Both the position numbers and the translations under genes were made by a program. This document shows positions 36,667 to 43,990 of a stretch of DNA of 64,000 bases, piece after piece. Below the pieces are notes generated by a model. It saw nothing but the letters and a program-made list of their open reading frames with translations. It was not told where the DNA came from and did not search any database. Where the stretch lies: positions 57,975 to 121,974 of the forward strand of contig NZ_VUMI01000013.1 in assembly GCF_009696275.1 (NCBI RefSeq). The letters are read 5' to 3'. Source of the DNA: Eisenbergiella porci. Lineage in GTDB: Bacteria; Bacillota; Clostridia; Lachnospirales; Lachnospiraceae. Each line of letters starts with the position of its first letter. Position 1 is the first letter of the stretch.

Positions 36667-37752
36667 TTATTCAAAAGCGGATGCAAGCTCCGCAAATATA
36701 TCCGCCGTGGTTTCTATCCTTTGTGCCCTGTAAGCGTTGCTTCCGCAGAAAAGAAGGCCGTTATCCACATCTCCCTTTACCGCATTCACCAGCGCTTCCG
36801 TAATACAATAGGGCGTCTCCTGCGGTTTACAGGTTTTAATACAGCCATGGCATCTGCCATGGGGAACCGGCCCTTTTGCCGTTCTTTCCAAAAATGCATT
36901 GCGGATGGCGCGTCCCGGCATCCCCACCGGGCTCTTTACCAGCACGATATCTTCCTTTTCCGCGTTGATATAAGCCTGTTTAAAGGCAAGATGGGCGTCA
37001 CATTCCACCGTCGTCACAAACCGGGTGGCCATCTGGACGCCGTCAAGTCCCATATCCAGCCATTTGCGGGCTTCTGCGCCCGTATAGACGCCTCCGGCCA
37101 TTACCACCGGGATTTCCCTGTTTCCGGCCCTTCCAAAGGCTTTTACGGTCTCCAGGATGCGCATGACCTCTTCTTCATAATGCATCCCCTCGATATCCTC
37201 AAGCTGTTTCCTGTCAAAACCCAGATGGCCGCCGGCCAGAGGCCCTTCGATCACCACCAAATCCGGCAGGTAATTGTACTTTTTCATCCAGTATTTCATG
37301 ATGACATTCGCCGACTTCACGCTGGAGACGATGGGAGAAAGCTTTGCCTGGCGGCTTTCCCCGTCCTCCCGCCGTACGCCGGAGGCGGCCTCCGGCAGCG
37401 TCACAGGCAGTCCGGCGCCGGAAATAATTAGATCCGCGCCGGCTTCCACAGCAGCCTTTACGTAATCCTCATAGCCTTTTGTGGCCACCATAATATTTAC
37501 GCCCACAATACCGCCGGCCGCCAGCTCCTTAGCCCTCCGGATTTCCTTTTTTACCGCACGCAGATTGGCGGTATGGGGATTTACCTGGTAATCCGGCTCA
37601 CGATAGCCGATCTGAGCCGTGGAGATGATGCCGATACCTCCCTGTGCGGCCACTGCGCCGGCCAGCCCCGAAAGGCTGACTCCCACGCCCATGCCACCCT
37701 GTATCACAGGAAACCGCGCCGTTAAATCCCCGATTTGCAATTGCTTGATCAT
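36667..37752 (-). CDS. Nitronate monooxygenase-like FMN oxidoreductase
   Basis: 361 residues, TIM-barrel flavoprotein of the NMO/FabK superfamily. FPVIQGGMGVGVSLSGLAGAV at the start, GADLIISGAGLPVTLPE, VIEGPLAGGHLGF and MAGGVYTGAEARKWLDMGLDGVQMATRFV mark the FMN site. A C-terminal cysteine cluster (CHGCIKTC and a further Cys seven residues on) distinguishes it from the short FabK of the same block. Its reaction is not known; it might be a second enoyl-ACP reductase or an auxiliary oxidoreductase. It lies between fabZ and fabH with tight spacing. Confidence 0.85.
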   Translation of the reverse strand: MIKQLQIGDLTARFPVIQGGMGVGVSLSGLAGAVAAQGGIGIISTAQIGYREPDYQVNPHTANLRAVKKEIRRAKELAAGGIVGVNIMVATKGYEDYVKAAVEAGADLIISGAGLPVTLPEAASGVRREDGESRQAKLSPIVSSVKSANVIMKYWMKKYNYLPDLVVIEGPLAGGHLGFDRKQLEDIEGMHYEEEVMRILETVKAFGRAGNREIPVVMAGGVYTGAEARKWLDMGLDGVQMATRFVTTVECDAHLAFKQAYINAEKEDIVLVKSPVGMPGRAIRNAFLERTAKGPVPHGRCHGCIKTCKPQETPYCITEALVNAVKGDVDNGLLFCGSNAYRAQRIETTADIFAELASAFE

Positions 37753-37772
37753 TTTACTTTTCCGGTCCCTTC

Positions 37773-38213
37773 TCAGGCTTTTTCCGGCGCAGTGACAACA
37801 AAGGTCAGCTCCGCCTTTGCCACCAGCTTTCCGTTGACAGTGGCCTTTGCGCTGCCCACGCCCACCGGGCCTTTTACCTTGATAATTTCTGTTTCCAGCA
37901 TGAGCACGTCACCCGGAACCACCTTGCCTTTGAAACGGGCGCCGTCAATGCCGCCAAACAGCACCAGTTTTCCCTTATTTTCAGGCTGGCTGAGTATCGC
38001 CACGGCTCCCGCCTGCGCCAGCGCTTCCATGATAAGCACTCCGGGCATCACCGGCTCCTTTGGAAAATGGCCCGCAAAAAAAGGCTCGTTATAGGTCACG
38101 CATTTTTTTCCCACCGCACGTACGCCCGGCTCCAGCTCCTCAATGGTATCCAGAAGCAGAAAAGGCTGTCTGTGGGGGATGATTTCCATAATTTGTTTTG
38201 TTGAAAGCTGCAT
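37773..38213 (-). CDS. fabZ: 3-hydroxyacyl-ACP dehydratase
   Basis: Removes water from 3-hydroxyacyl-ACP in the elongation cycle. 146 residues, hot-dog fold. The start reads [17 protein letters not shown]; catalytic His and Glu are in [20 protein letters not shown]. It follows fabF by 12 bases. In the common clostridial order accB separates fabF and fabZ; here it is absent. Confidence 0.96.
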   Translation of the reverse strand: MQLSTKQIMEIIPHRQPFLLLDTIEELEPGVRAVGKKCVTYNEPFFAGHFPKEPVMPGVLIMEALAQAGAVAILSQPENKGKLVLFGGIDGARFKGKVVPGDVLMLETEIIKVKGPVGVGSAKATVNGKLVAKAELTFVVTAPEKA

Positions 38214-38225
38214 AAGGCTTTCCTC

Positions 38226-39461
38226 CTACTCCACGAATTTTTTCACAAGAAGGCTCGCGTTGTGTCCTCCAAAGCCCAGGGAGTTGGTAAGCGCATAGGA
38301 AAATTCTTCCTCCACAGGCTCTTTACAATAATTGAGGTCACACTCTTCATCCGGTATCTGATACCCTACTGTAGCATGAATAAAGCCCTCCTGCAATTCC
38401 TTCACGCAGGTAATAAACTCAACTGCCCCGGCCGCGCCAAGCAGATGTCCTACCATGGATTTGGTGGAGTTGATACGGATGTGGGAGGCATGTTCCCTGA
38501 AGGCCAGCTTAATCGCCCTCGTTTCAAACAAATCATTCAGGTGGGTGCTTGTGCCGTGGGCATTGATATAGGTAATATCCGTCAGCGCCGCGCCTGCGTC
38601 CTGCACCGCGCATTCCATGGCCTTTGCCGCCCCGGCGCCGTCCTCCGCAGGGGAGGTGATATGAAATGCATCGGAAGAACAACCGTAGCCCACTACCTCC
38701 GCATAGATTCTGGCGCCTCTTTTCTTGGCATGCTCCAGCTCCTCCAGGATGACAACGCCCGCGCCCTCTCCCATAACAAAGCCGCTTCTTTCCTTGTCAA
38801 AGGGAATAGAACATCTGGAAGGATCCTCACAGCTACTTAGTGCTGTGAGCGCCGTAAAACCGGAAACGCCGATAGGGGAAATGCTGCTTTCCGCGCCTCC
38901 CGCCACCATAACGTCCGCATCCCCGTACTGGATGGTACGGAATGCTTCCCCGATGCAGTTGGTTCCCGTCGCACAGGCTGTAACCACATTGATGCTCTTG
39001 CCCTTCAGGCCGAACTGGATGGATACGTTTCCAGCCGCCATATTGCTGATCATCATGGGCACCAGAAAGGGATTCACACGGTTAGGCCCTTTCTCCAGCA
39101 GCTTGCTGTGCTCGCGCTCCATCGCCTGGAGGGAGCCGATGCCGGAGCCGACAGCCACGCCCACGCGCCAGGGATCCTCCTGCTGCATATCCAGTCCCGC
39201 ATCCGCAATCGCTTCCTTGGATGCCGCCACCGCAAACTGGCAGAAAGCCTCCATTCTTTTGGCCGCCTTAAAATCCATATAATTCTTTGGGTCAAAATCC
39301 TTCACTTCCGCCGCCAGCTTACATTTATATTCCGATGCATCGAATTTCGTAATCGGTGCAAAGCCTGTTTTTCCTGATTTAACCGCTGCCCAGAACTCCT
39401 CTACGGACAGTCCGATGGGTGTAATCGCGCCCATTCCTGTTACCACTACTCTTCTGCTCAT
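38226..39461 (-). CDS. fabF: 3-oxoacyl-ACP synthase II (KAS II)
   Basis: Elongating condensing enzyme. 411 residues from the ATG at 39461 with GGGAG upstream. The catalytic triad Cys-His-His is in TACATGTNC, NAHGTSTHLND and KSMVGHLLGAAG. GFGGHN near the C-terminus is also conserved. It follows fabG within the same unit. Confidence 0.97.
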   Translation of the reverse strand: MSRRVVVTGMGAITPIGLSVEEFWAAVKSGKTGFAPITKFDASEYKCKLAAEVKDFDPKNYMDFKAAKRMEAFCQFAVAASKEAIADAGLDMQQEDPWRVGVAVGSGIGSLQAMEREHSKLLEKGPNRVNPFLVPMMISNMAAGNVSIQFGLKGKSINVVTACATGTNCIGEAFRTIQYGDADVMVAGGAESSISPIGVSGFTALTALSSCEDPSRCSIPFDKERSGFVMGEGAGVVILEELEHAKKRGARIYAEVVGYGCSSDAFHITSPAEDGAGAAKAMECAVQDAGAALTDITYINAHGTSTHLNDLFETRAIKLAFREHASHIRINSTKSMVGHLLGAAGAVEFITCVKELQEGFIHATVGYQIPDEECDLNYCKEPVEEEFSYALTNSLGFGGHNASLLVKKFVE

Positions 39462-39502
39462 ATCTGCTCCCAACCTCCCACTCCCGCGGGATTAAAAATA
39501 AT

Positions 39503-40243
39503 TCAGATCGCCATTCCCCCGTCAACGGAAATGACCTGGCCGGTAATATAAGCGCCGCCCTCTCCCGCCAGAAAAGCTACCAAAGCCGCCACATCCTCCG
39601 GCCTTCCCACTCTTTTCAGAGGGATCTGTGATATTACCGCTTTTTTTGCATCCTCGCTCATTGCCGCAGTCATATCCGTTTCAATATATCCCGGAGCCAC
39701 CGCATTTACCGTCACATTCCGGCTGGCCAGCTCCTTGGCAATGCTCTTGGTCAGGCCGATCACACCAGCCTTGCTGGCGGCATAGTTTGCCTGCCCCGCA
39801 TTTCCCAGCACGCCGGAAACCGAGGAGAGATTAATAATCCTGCCGCTCTTCTGCTTCATAAAGTTACGGTACAAATGACGGATAGTATTGAAGGTTCCCT
39901 TCAAATTGGTATCAATTACCGCATCGAAATCCTCTTCCTTCATACCTATCACCAGATTGTCCCTGGTAATGCCCGCATTGTTCACCAGGATATCAATGTG
40001 CCCGAAAAGCTCCAGCGCTTTCTTCACCATATCCCCGCAGGCCTGGAAATCAGCCACGGAAGCCTGAAGCACCTCCGCCCTTCTTCCCAGTTTTCTGATT
40101 TCTTCTGCTGTTTTCTCCGCCTGTTCACAGCTTGCGTTACAGTTTACAATAACATCTGCGCCCTCTGCCGCAAGCGTCAGGGCAATCTGTCTTCCGATTC
40201 CCCGTCCCGCTCCGGTCACCAGCGCTGTTTTTCCTTCCAGCAT
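39503..40243 (-). CDS. fabG: 3-oxoacyl-ACP reductase
   Basis: NADPH-dependent reduction of 3-oxoacyl-ACP. 246 residues, short-chain dehydrogenase. TGAGRGIGRQIA nucleotide motif, NNAG, the catalytic Ser in INLSSVSGVLGN, YAASKAGV with Tyr and Lys, and the C-terminal GGAYITGQVISVDGGM are all present. Between fabD and fabF. Confidence 0.96.
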   Translation of the reverse strand: MLEGKTALVTGAGRGIGRQIALTLAAEGADVIVNCNASCEQAEKTAEEIRKLGRRAEVLQASVADFQACGDMVKKALELFGHIDILVNNAGITRDNLVIGMKEEDFDAVIDTNLKGTFNTIRHLYRNFMKQKSGRIINLSSVSGVLGNAGQANYAASKAGVIGLTKSIAKELASRNVTVNAVAPGYIETDMTAAMSEDAKKAVISQIPLKRVGRPEDVAALVAFLAGEGGAYITGQVISVDGGMAI

Positions 40244-40309
40244 TCTACTTTTCCCCGTCTTTCTTAGTTAACTGCAATAGCTTATCAGGATAGGAACTGT
40301 CCAGTTTCC

Positions 40310-41215
40310 TCACAGCTTCTCCAGATCTTCCTTTTTCTCTATATTAATAACGGTTACATCCCTGTTGATTTTACGCATAAAACCCGACAGGGATTTTCCC
40401 GGCCCGATTTCCACAAAGGTATCCACGCCGTCTGCAATCATGCGTTCCACGCACTGCTGCCATCTGACGGAATTTGATACCTGCTTTACCAAAAGTTCTT
40501 TTATCTGTGCCGTATCCGTAACATAATCCGCCGTCACGTTGGAAAGATAGGGCACCGCAATTTTCTTCAGCGTGATTTTTTCCAGAACCTCCCCCAGCTT
40601 CTCTCCCGCGCCGGAAAGCATTGGGGAATGGAACGGCCCGCTTACCTTCAGGGGCACGCAGCGCTTTGCTCCCATGGCTTTCAGCTTCTCTGCCGCCGCA
40701 TTCACGGCCGCCTCTTCTCCGGTAATCACGGTCTGGCCGGGGCAGTTATAATTGGCAACGCTTACCATGCCATCAATTTCCCCGCAGGCCTGTGCAATGG
40801 TTTCACTGTCCAGCCCCAGAACCGCTGTCATGGCTCCGCCCGCAGGAACCGCCTCCTGCATGAAAATCCCTCTTTGGCGAACGCAGTAAAACAAATCCTT
40901 TAAGTCCATCACATCCGCTGCTGCCATGGCCGCGTACTCTCCCAGGCTCAGGCCTGCCGCCACATCCGGCCTGCGGCCCATCTCCTCCAGTACCTTCAGA
41001 ATCGCCGTCTCCACGGTTAGCATGGCGATCTGTGTATATTCCGTAATGTTAATCTGTTCATTTTCTTCAAAACAAAGAGCCGCCACATCCAGCCCTGAAG
41101 CCTCTGAAGCCGCCTGAAATACATCTCTGGCTGCGGGGAATTGCTCATAAAAGTCTTTTCCCATGCCTATATACTGGGAACCCTGCCCCGGAAAAATAAA
41201 TGCTGTCTTGCCCAT
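40310..41215 (-). CDS. fabD: Malonyl-CoA:ACP transacylase
   Basis: Loads malonyl groups onto ACP. 301 residues from the ATG at 41215 with AGGAAGGG upstream; an open frame extends further but into a palindrome. TAFIFPGQGSQYIGMG begins the protein. The nucleophile Ser is in GLSLGEYAA (Leu replaces the more common His of GHSLGE). Arg in CVRQRGIFMQEA and the later His in SGPFHSPM complete the site. First gene of the second fab unit, after a 604-base gap with a FabT-like site and a large palindrome. Confidence 0.96.
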   Translation of the reverse strand: MGKTAFIFPGQGSQYIGMGKDFYEQFPAARDVFQAASEASGLDVAALCFEENEQINITEYTQIAMLTVETAILKVLEEMGRRPDVAAGLSLGEYAAMAAADVMDLKDLFYCVRQRGIFMQEAVPAGGAMTAVLGLDSETIAQACGEIDGMVSVANYNCPGQTVITGEEAAVNAAAEKLKAMGAKRCVPLKVSGPFHSPMLSGAGEKLGEVLEKITLKKIAVPYLSNVTADYVTDTAQIKELLVKQVSNSVRWQQCVERMIADGVDTFVEIGPGKSLSGFMRKINRDVTVINIEKKEDLEKL

Positions 41216-41252
41216 ATTCCCTTCCTCTCTTAGAAGGCCTGAATTTCTTGGG

Positions 41253-41470
41253 ATCTTGGGGGGGGGTGGCCTCTCGGGAGTTTGTTGAACCGTCCCCTTG
41301 CCGGGCAGGGTTTGCTGTCTGGGCACGCTTGCGCTCGGTTAAAAACGCAGCGGTACTAACGCCGCAAAATACGCGGCGTAAGGACCGGCGTTTTTAAACG
41401 ACCCTGACAGCAAACCCTGCCCGGCAAGGGGACGGTGCTCTACATACGAGAGAGGCATACGCCCCAAGAT
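41253..41470. repeat. 218-bp nested palindrome upstream of fabD
   Basis: Perfect 31-base arms at 41289-41319 and 41406-41436 lie inside looser outer arms (ATCTTGGGG ... CCCCAAGAT). Inside are CGGTTAAAAACGC / GCGTTTTTAAACG (41336-41348, 41388-41400) and an innermost ACGCCGC / GCGGCGT hairpin at 41359-41379. It would lie in the 5' leader of a transcript starting near the FabT-like site. Confidence 0.88.
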
Positions 41471-41620
41471 GTCTGCAAACCACATGATTCCATGAAAGAT
41501 TCAGGCTGATATGTTATGTTTGTTGTCTATGTTTATGGCTAAAGTTATGGTAGTAAATTTAATATAATTAGAAGTTGGTGTTGTTGGAAAATATTTGCGG
41601 TATTATTTTGAAAGTCTTTT

Positions 41621-41637
41621 TATTTGATTTTCAAAAT
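41621..41637. promoter_or_regulatory. FabT-type operator upstream of fabD
   Basis: TATTTGATTTTCAAAAT matches 15 of the fixed positions of the FabT consensus ANTTTGATTATCAAANT closely (TTTGA-N3-TCAAA intact). It lies about 405 bases before fabD. Confidence 0.65.
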
Positions 41638-41819
41638 ATTCAGTTGTAAAAAAAGACTGCCGGTGTCAGTTGTTTAAAAGCAGGGCTTTTGCGGTTATGT
41701 TTGCCGGGTAGCCTTTTTTGTATCTTTATTATTGCGGCTGTATGGCCGCTTTATTTTTAGGGTAGCTTTGTCGGAAAATCTCAAAATCATAAGTGGACTG
41801 TAATAAGTCTGTTTTTAAC

Positions 41820-42743
41820 TTATTTATTCAGGAGGGCGCTGGCTTCCTGGATGATTTCCTGGATGATCTGGCGGCAGGTTTGTTCTTTGTTGACCATTCC
41901 TGCGCATTGGCCGGCCATGAGGGTTCCGTTTACTACGTCGCCTTCCATGACGGCTTTCCTGAGGGAACCAAGGGTCAGGTATTCCAATTCTTCAAAGGTA
42001 GCGCCTTCTTTTTCCAGCTTCAGGTATTCCCTTGTCATTTTGTTGCGGATCTGGCGGACCGGGTGTCCGGTGCTCATTCCGGTTACTTCTGAATCAATGT
42101 CCCTGGCTTTGATAACCTTCTGTTTATAGTTGTCGTGGACAATGGATTCTTTGGCCACCACGAAGCGGGTGCCCATCTGCACGCCCTGCGCCCCCAGCAT
42201 AAATGCCGCTGCAAAGCCTCTGCCATCTGCGATGCCGCCGGCTGCTATTACCGGGATATTCACCGCATCCACGACCTGGGGAACCAGCGTCATGGTAGTG
42301 GCTGATCCGATATGTCCTCCGCTTTCCATGCCTTCGGCAACAACCGCGTCCGCTCCTGCGCGTTCCATCAGCTTCGCCATGGCAACACTGGCGACAACAG
42401 GGATTACCTTCACGCCTACGGCTTTCCACATTTCCATGAATTTGGCAGGGCTTCCGGCGCCGGTGGTAACCACCTCCACGCCTTCCTCCACGATCACCTT
42501 TGCCACTTCGTCTGCATTGGGATTGAGCAGCATGACATTGACCCCGATAGGCTTTGAGGTAAGCTCCCGCGCTTTGCGGATCTGCTCCCTCACAATGTCT
42601 GCCGGCGCGCTGGCGGCGCCGATGATGCCCAGTCCGCCTGCTTCAGAGACGGCGGCGGCCAAATGGTATTCTCCTACCCAGGCCATGCCGCCCTGAATGA
42701 TCGGATACTCGATTCCGAGAAGTTCCGTGACTGCTGTCTTCAT
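41820..42743 (-). CDS. fabK: Enoyl-ACP reductase FabK
   Basis: FMN- and NAD(P)H-dependent reduction of enoyl-ACP, replacing FabI in many Firmicutes. 307 residues. EYPIIQGGMAWVGEYHLAAAV, TTGAGSPAKFMEMWKAVG, AEGMESGGHIG and AAGGIADGRGFAAAFMLGAQGVQMGTRF define the FabK flavin and catalytic His regions. Its start codon overlaps the acpP stop region (both end or begin at 42743), so the two are translated together. Confidence 0.95.
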   Translation of the reverse strand: MKTAVTELLGIEYPIIQGGMAWVGEYHLAAAVSEAGGLGIIGAASAPADIVREQIRKARELTSKPIGVNVMLLNPNADEVAKVIVEEGVEVVTTGAGSPAKFMEMWKAVGVKVIPVVASVAMAKLMERAGADAVVAEGMESGGHIGSATTMTLVPQVVDAVNIPVIAAGGIADGRGFAAAFMLGAQGVQMGTRFVVAKESIVHDNYKQKVIKARDIDSEVTGMSTGHPVRQIRNKMTREYLKLEKEGATFEELEYLTLGSLRKAVMEGDVVNGTLMAGQCAGMVNKEQTCRQIIQEIIQEASALLNK

Positions 42744-42976
42744 TAAGCTTCGATTCCCTGTGCTTTCAGATATTCTACAACTGAACCTACCGTTGTCAGT
42801 TTTTCCAGTTCCTCTGCAGGAATTTCAACACCATATTCTTCTTCTACTGCCATAACCAGTTCGAAAAGGTCCAGAGAATCAGCTCCCAGATCATCCTTGA
42901 AAGAGGAATCCTCTGTAATCGCAACGCCCTCCAGATTTAACTGCTCCTGAATAATCTCAATTACTTTTTCTAACAT
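42743..42976 (-). CDS. acpP: Acyl carrier protein
   Basis: Carries growing acyl chains on a 4'-phosphopantetheine arm. 77 residues from the ATG at 42976 with AAAGGAG upstream. The phosphopantetheine Ser is in [15 protein letters not shown] (near residue 37). Acidic throughout, four-helix ACP pattern. First gene of the fab block, with a strong promoter and a FabT-type operator. Confidence 0.97.
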   Translation of the reverse strand: MLEKVIEIIQEQLNLEGVAITEDSSFKDDLGADSLDLFELVMAVEEEYGVEIPAEELEKLTTVGSVVEYLKAQGIEA

Positions 42977-43008
42977 TTTGTTATCTCCTTTTTTTGTTTT
43001 TATAAAAA

Positions 43009-43025
43009 AGTTTGACATTCAAAGT
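43009..43025. promoter_or_regulatory. FabT-type operator of acpP
   Basis: AGTTTGACATTCAAAGT, closely matching the palindrome before the marR gene and the FabT consensus. It overlaps the acpP -10 box, a position suited to repression. Confidence 0.78.
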
Positions 43026-43051
43026 ATATTCTCTGTTCCTTTGTTTGTCAA
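43023..43051 (-). promoter_or_regulatory. acpP promoter overlapping the rsmI stop codon
   Basis: On the minus strand TTGACA (43051-43046), a 17-base spacer and TATACT (43028-43023). The TGA of TTGACA is the rsmI stop codon. Confidence 0.82.
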
Positions 43052-43908
43052 CTACTTCTTTCCTCATTTTTGATAAAATACTGATAAACATCCCTTTTGC
43101 TTATTCCTCTGTCCTTAGCTACCAGTTTCATGGCTTCTTTACGGTCCATTCCCTGGTCTTCATAGAACCTCATATGCTCTTCCATGGACATCTGCGCAAA
43201 GGAGGCTTCTTTTTCCCTGGCCTTTTCCTCTTGGCTCTTGCCCTCCAGTACCAGGACGTATTCTCCGCGGGGATCGTTGGTTTCGTAAAAATGCAGGGCG
43301 TCCTCCAGCGTGGTGGGCATTATTGTTTCAAATTTTTTAGTCAGCTCCCTGCACAGGGTAACTTTTCTGTTTCCCAGTTCTTCGTAGAGGCAGGACAGTG
43401 TGCGTACCAGGTGGTGGGGCGCTTCATAAAGGATTATGGTCCTGGATTCTTCTTTCAGTTCCTCCAGGATGGCTTTTTTCTCTTTTTTATCATCAAAGGG
43501 CAGGAAGCCTTCGAAACAGAATCTTCTCGTCGGAAGGCCCGAAAGCGTCAGAGCTGTTATACAGGCCGCCGGTCCGGGAAGTGAGGTCACAGTAATGCCC
43601 GCCTCCTGACACAGCTTCACCAAAACCTCACCCGGATCGGATATGGCCGGCGTCCCTGCATCGGTTATGAGCGCAATATCTTTTCCCGCATTCAGCTGGT
43701 TTATCAAATCATATGCTTTTTCAACTTTATTGTATTCGTGATAGCTGGTCATCGGCGTCCGGATATCAAAATGATTCAGCAGGCGGATACTGTTCCTTGT
43801 ATCCTCCGCGGCTATCAAATCCACATCCCGCAGCGTTTCCAACACACGGGGCGTCATGTCCTTCAGATTTCCGATGGGTGTCGCACATAAATATAAAGTG
43901 CCTGCCAT
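43048..43908 (-). CDS. rsmI: 16S rRNA (cytidine1402-2'-O)-methyltransferase
   Basis: SAM-dependent 2'-O-methylation of 16S rRNA C1402 at the ribosomal P site. 286 residues from the ATG at 43908 with AGGAAAGG upstream. TLYLCATPIGNLKDMTPR at the N-terminus, AAEDTRNSIRLL, ALITDAGTPAISDPG and SLPGPAACITALTLSGL are the tetrapyrrole-methylase-fold signatures. Part of the conserved ricT-holB-rsmI neighbourhood, here with trmN6 and a DUF4015 gene between. Confidence 0.96.
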   Translation of the reverse strand: MAGTLYLCATPIGNLKDMTPRVLETLRDVDLIAAEDTRNSIRLLNHFDIRTPMTSYHEYNKVEKAYDLINQLNAGKDIALITDAGTPAISDPGEVLVKLCQEAGITVTSLPGPAACITALTLSGLPTRRFCFEGFLPFDDKKEKKAILEELKEESRTIILYEAPHHLVRTLSCLYEELGNRKVTLCRELTKKFETIMPTTLEDALHFYETNDPRGEYVLVLEGKSQEEKAREKEASFAQMSMEEHMRFYEDQGMDRKEAMKLVAKDRGISKRDVYQYFIKNEERSS

Positions 43909-43990
43909 ATCTTTCCTTTCCTGTGAGCTTTGCCTGGGCAAAACACATTCCCGTCCGGCTCTGCCAAACGCCGCTTATCTCCCGACGCCT

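Larger units (their letters stand above)
41216..41819 (-). other. Long gap within the fab block
   Basis: 604 bases without a gene between fabK and fabD. Reading from fabK: a GCGGC/GCCGC hairpin near 41732-41750 that may end the acpP-fabK transcript, a weak hairpin with a seven-base T-run near 41660, a FabT-like operator at 41621-41637, about 150 featureless AT-rich bases, then a 218-bp palindrome ending 38 bases before fabD. Confidence 0.7.
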
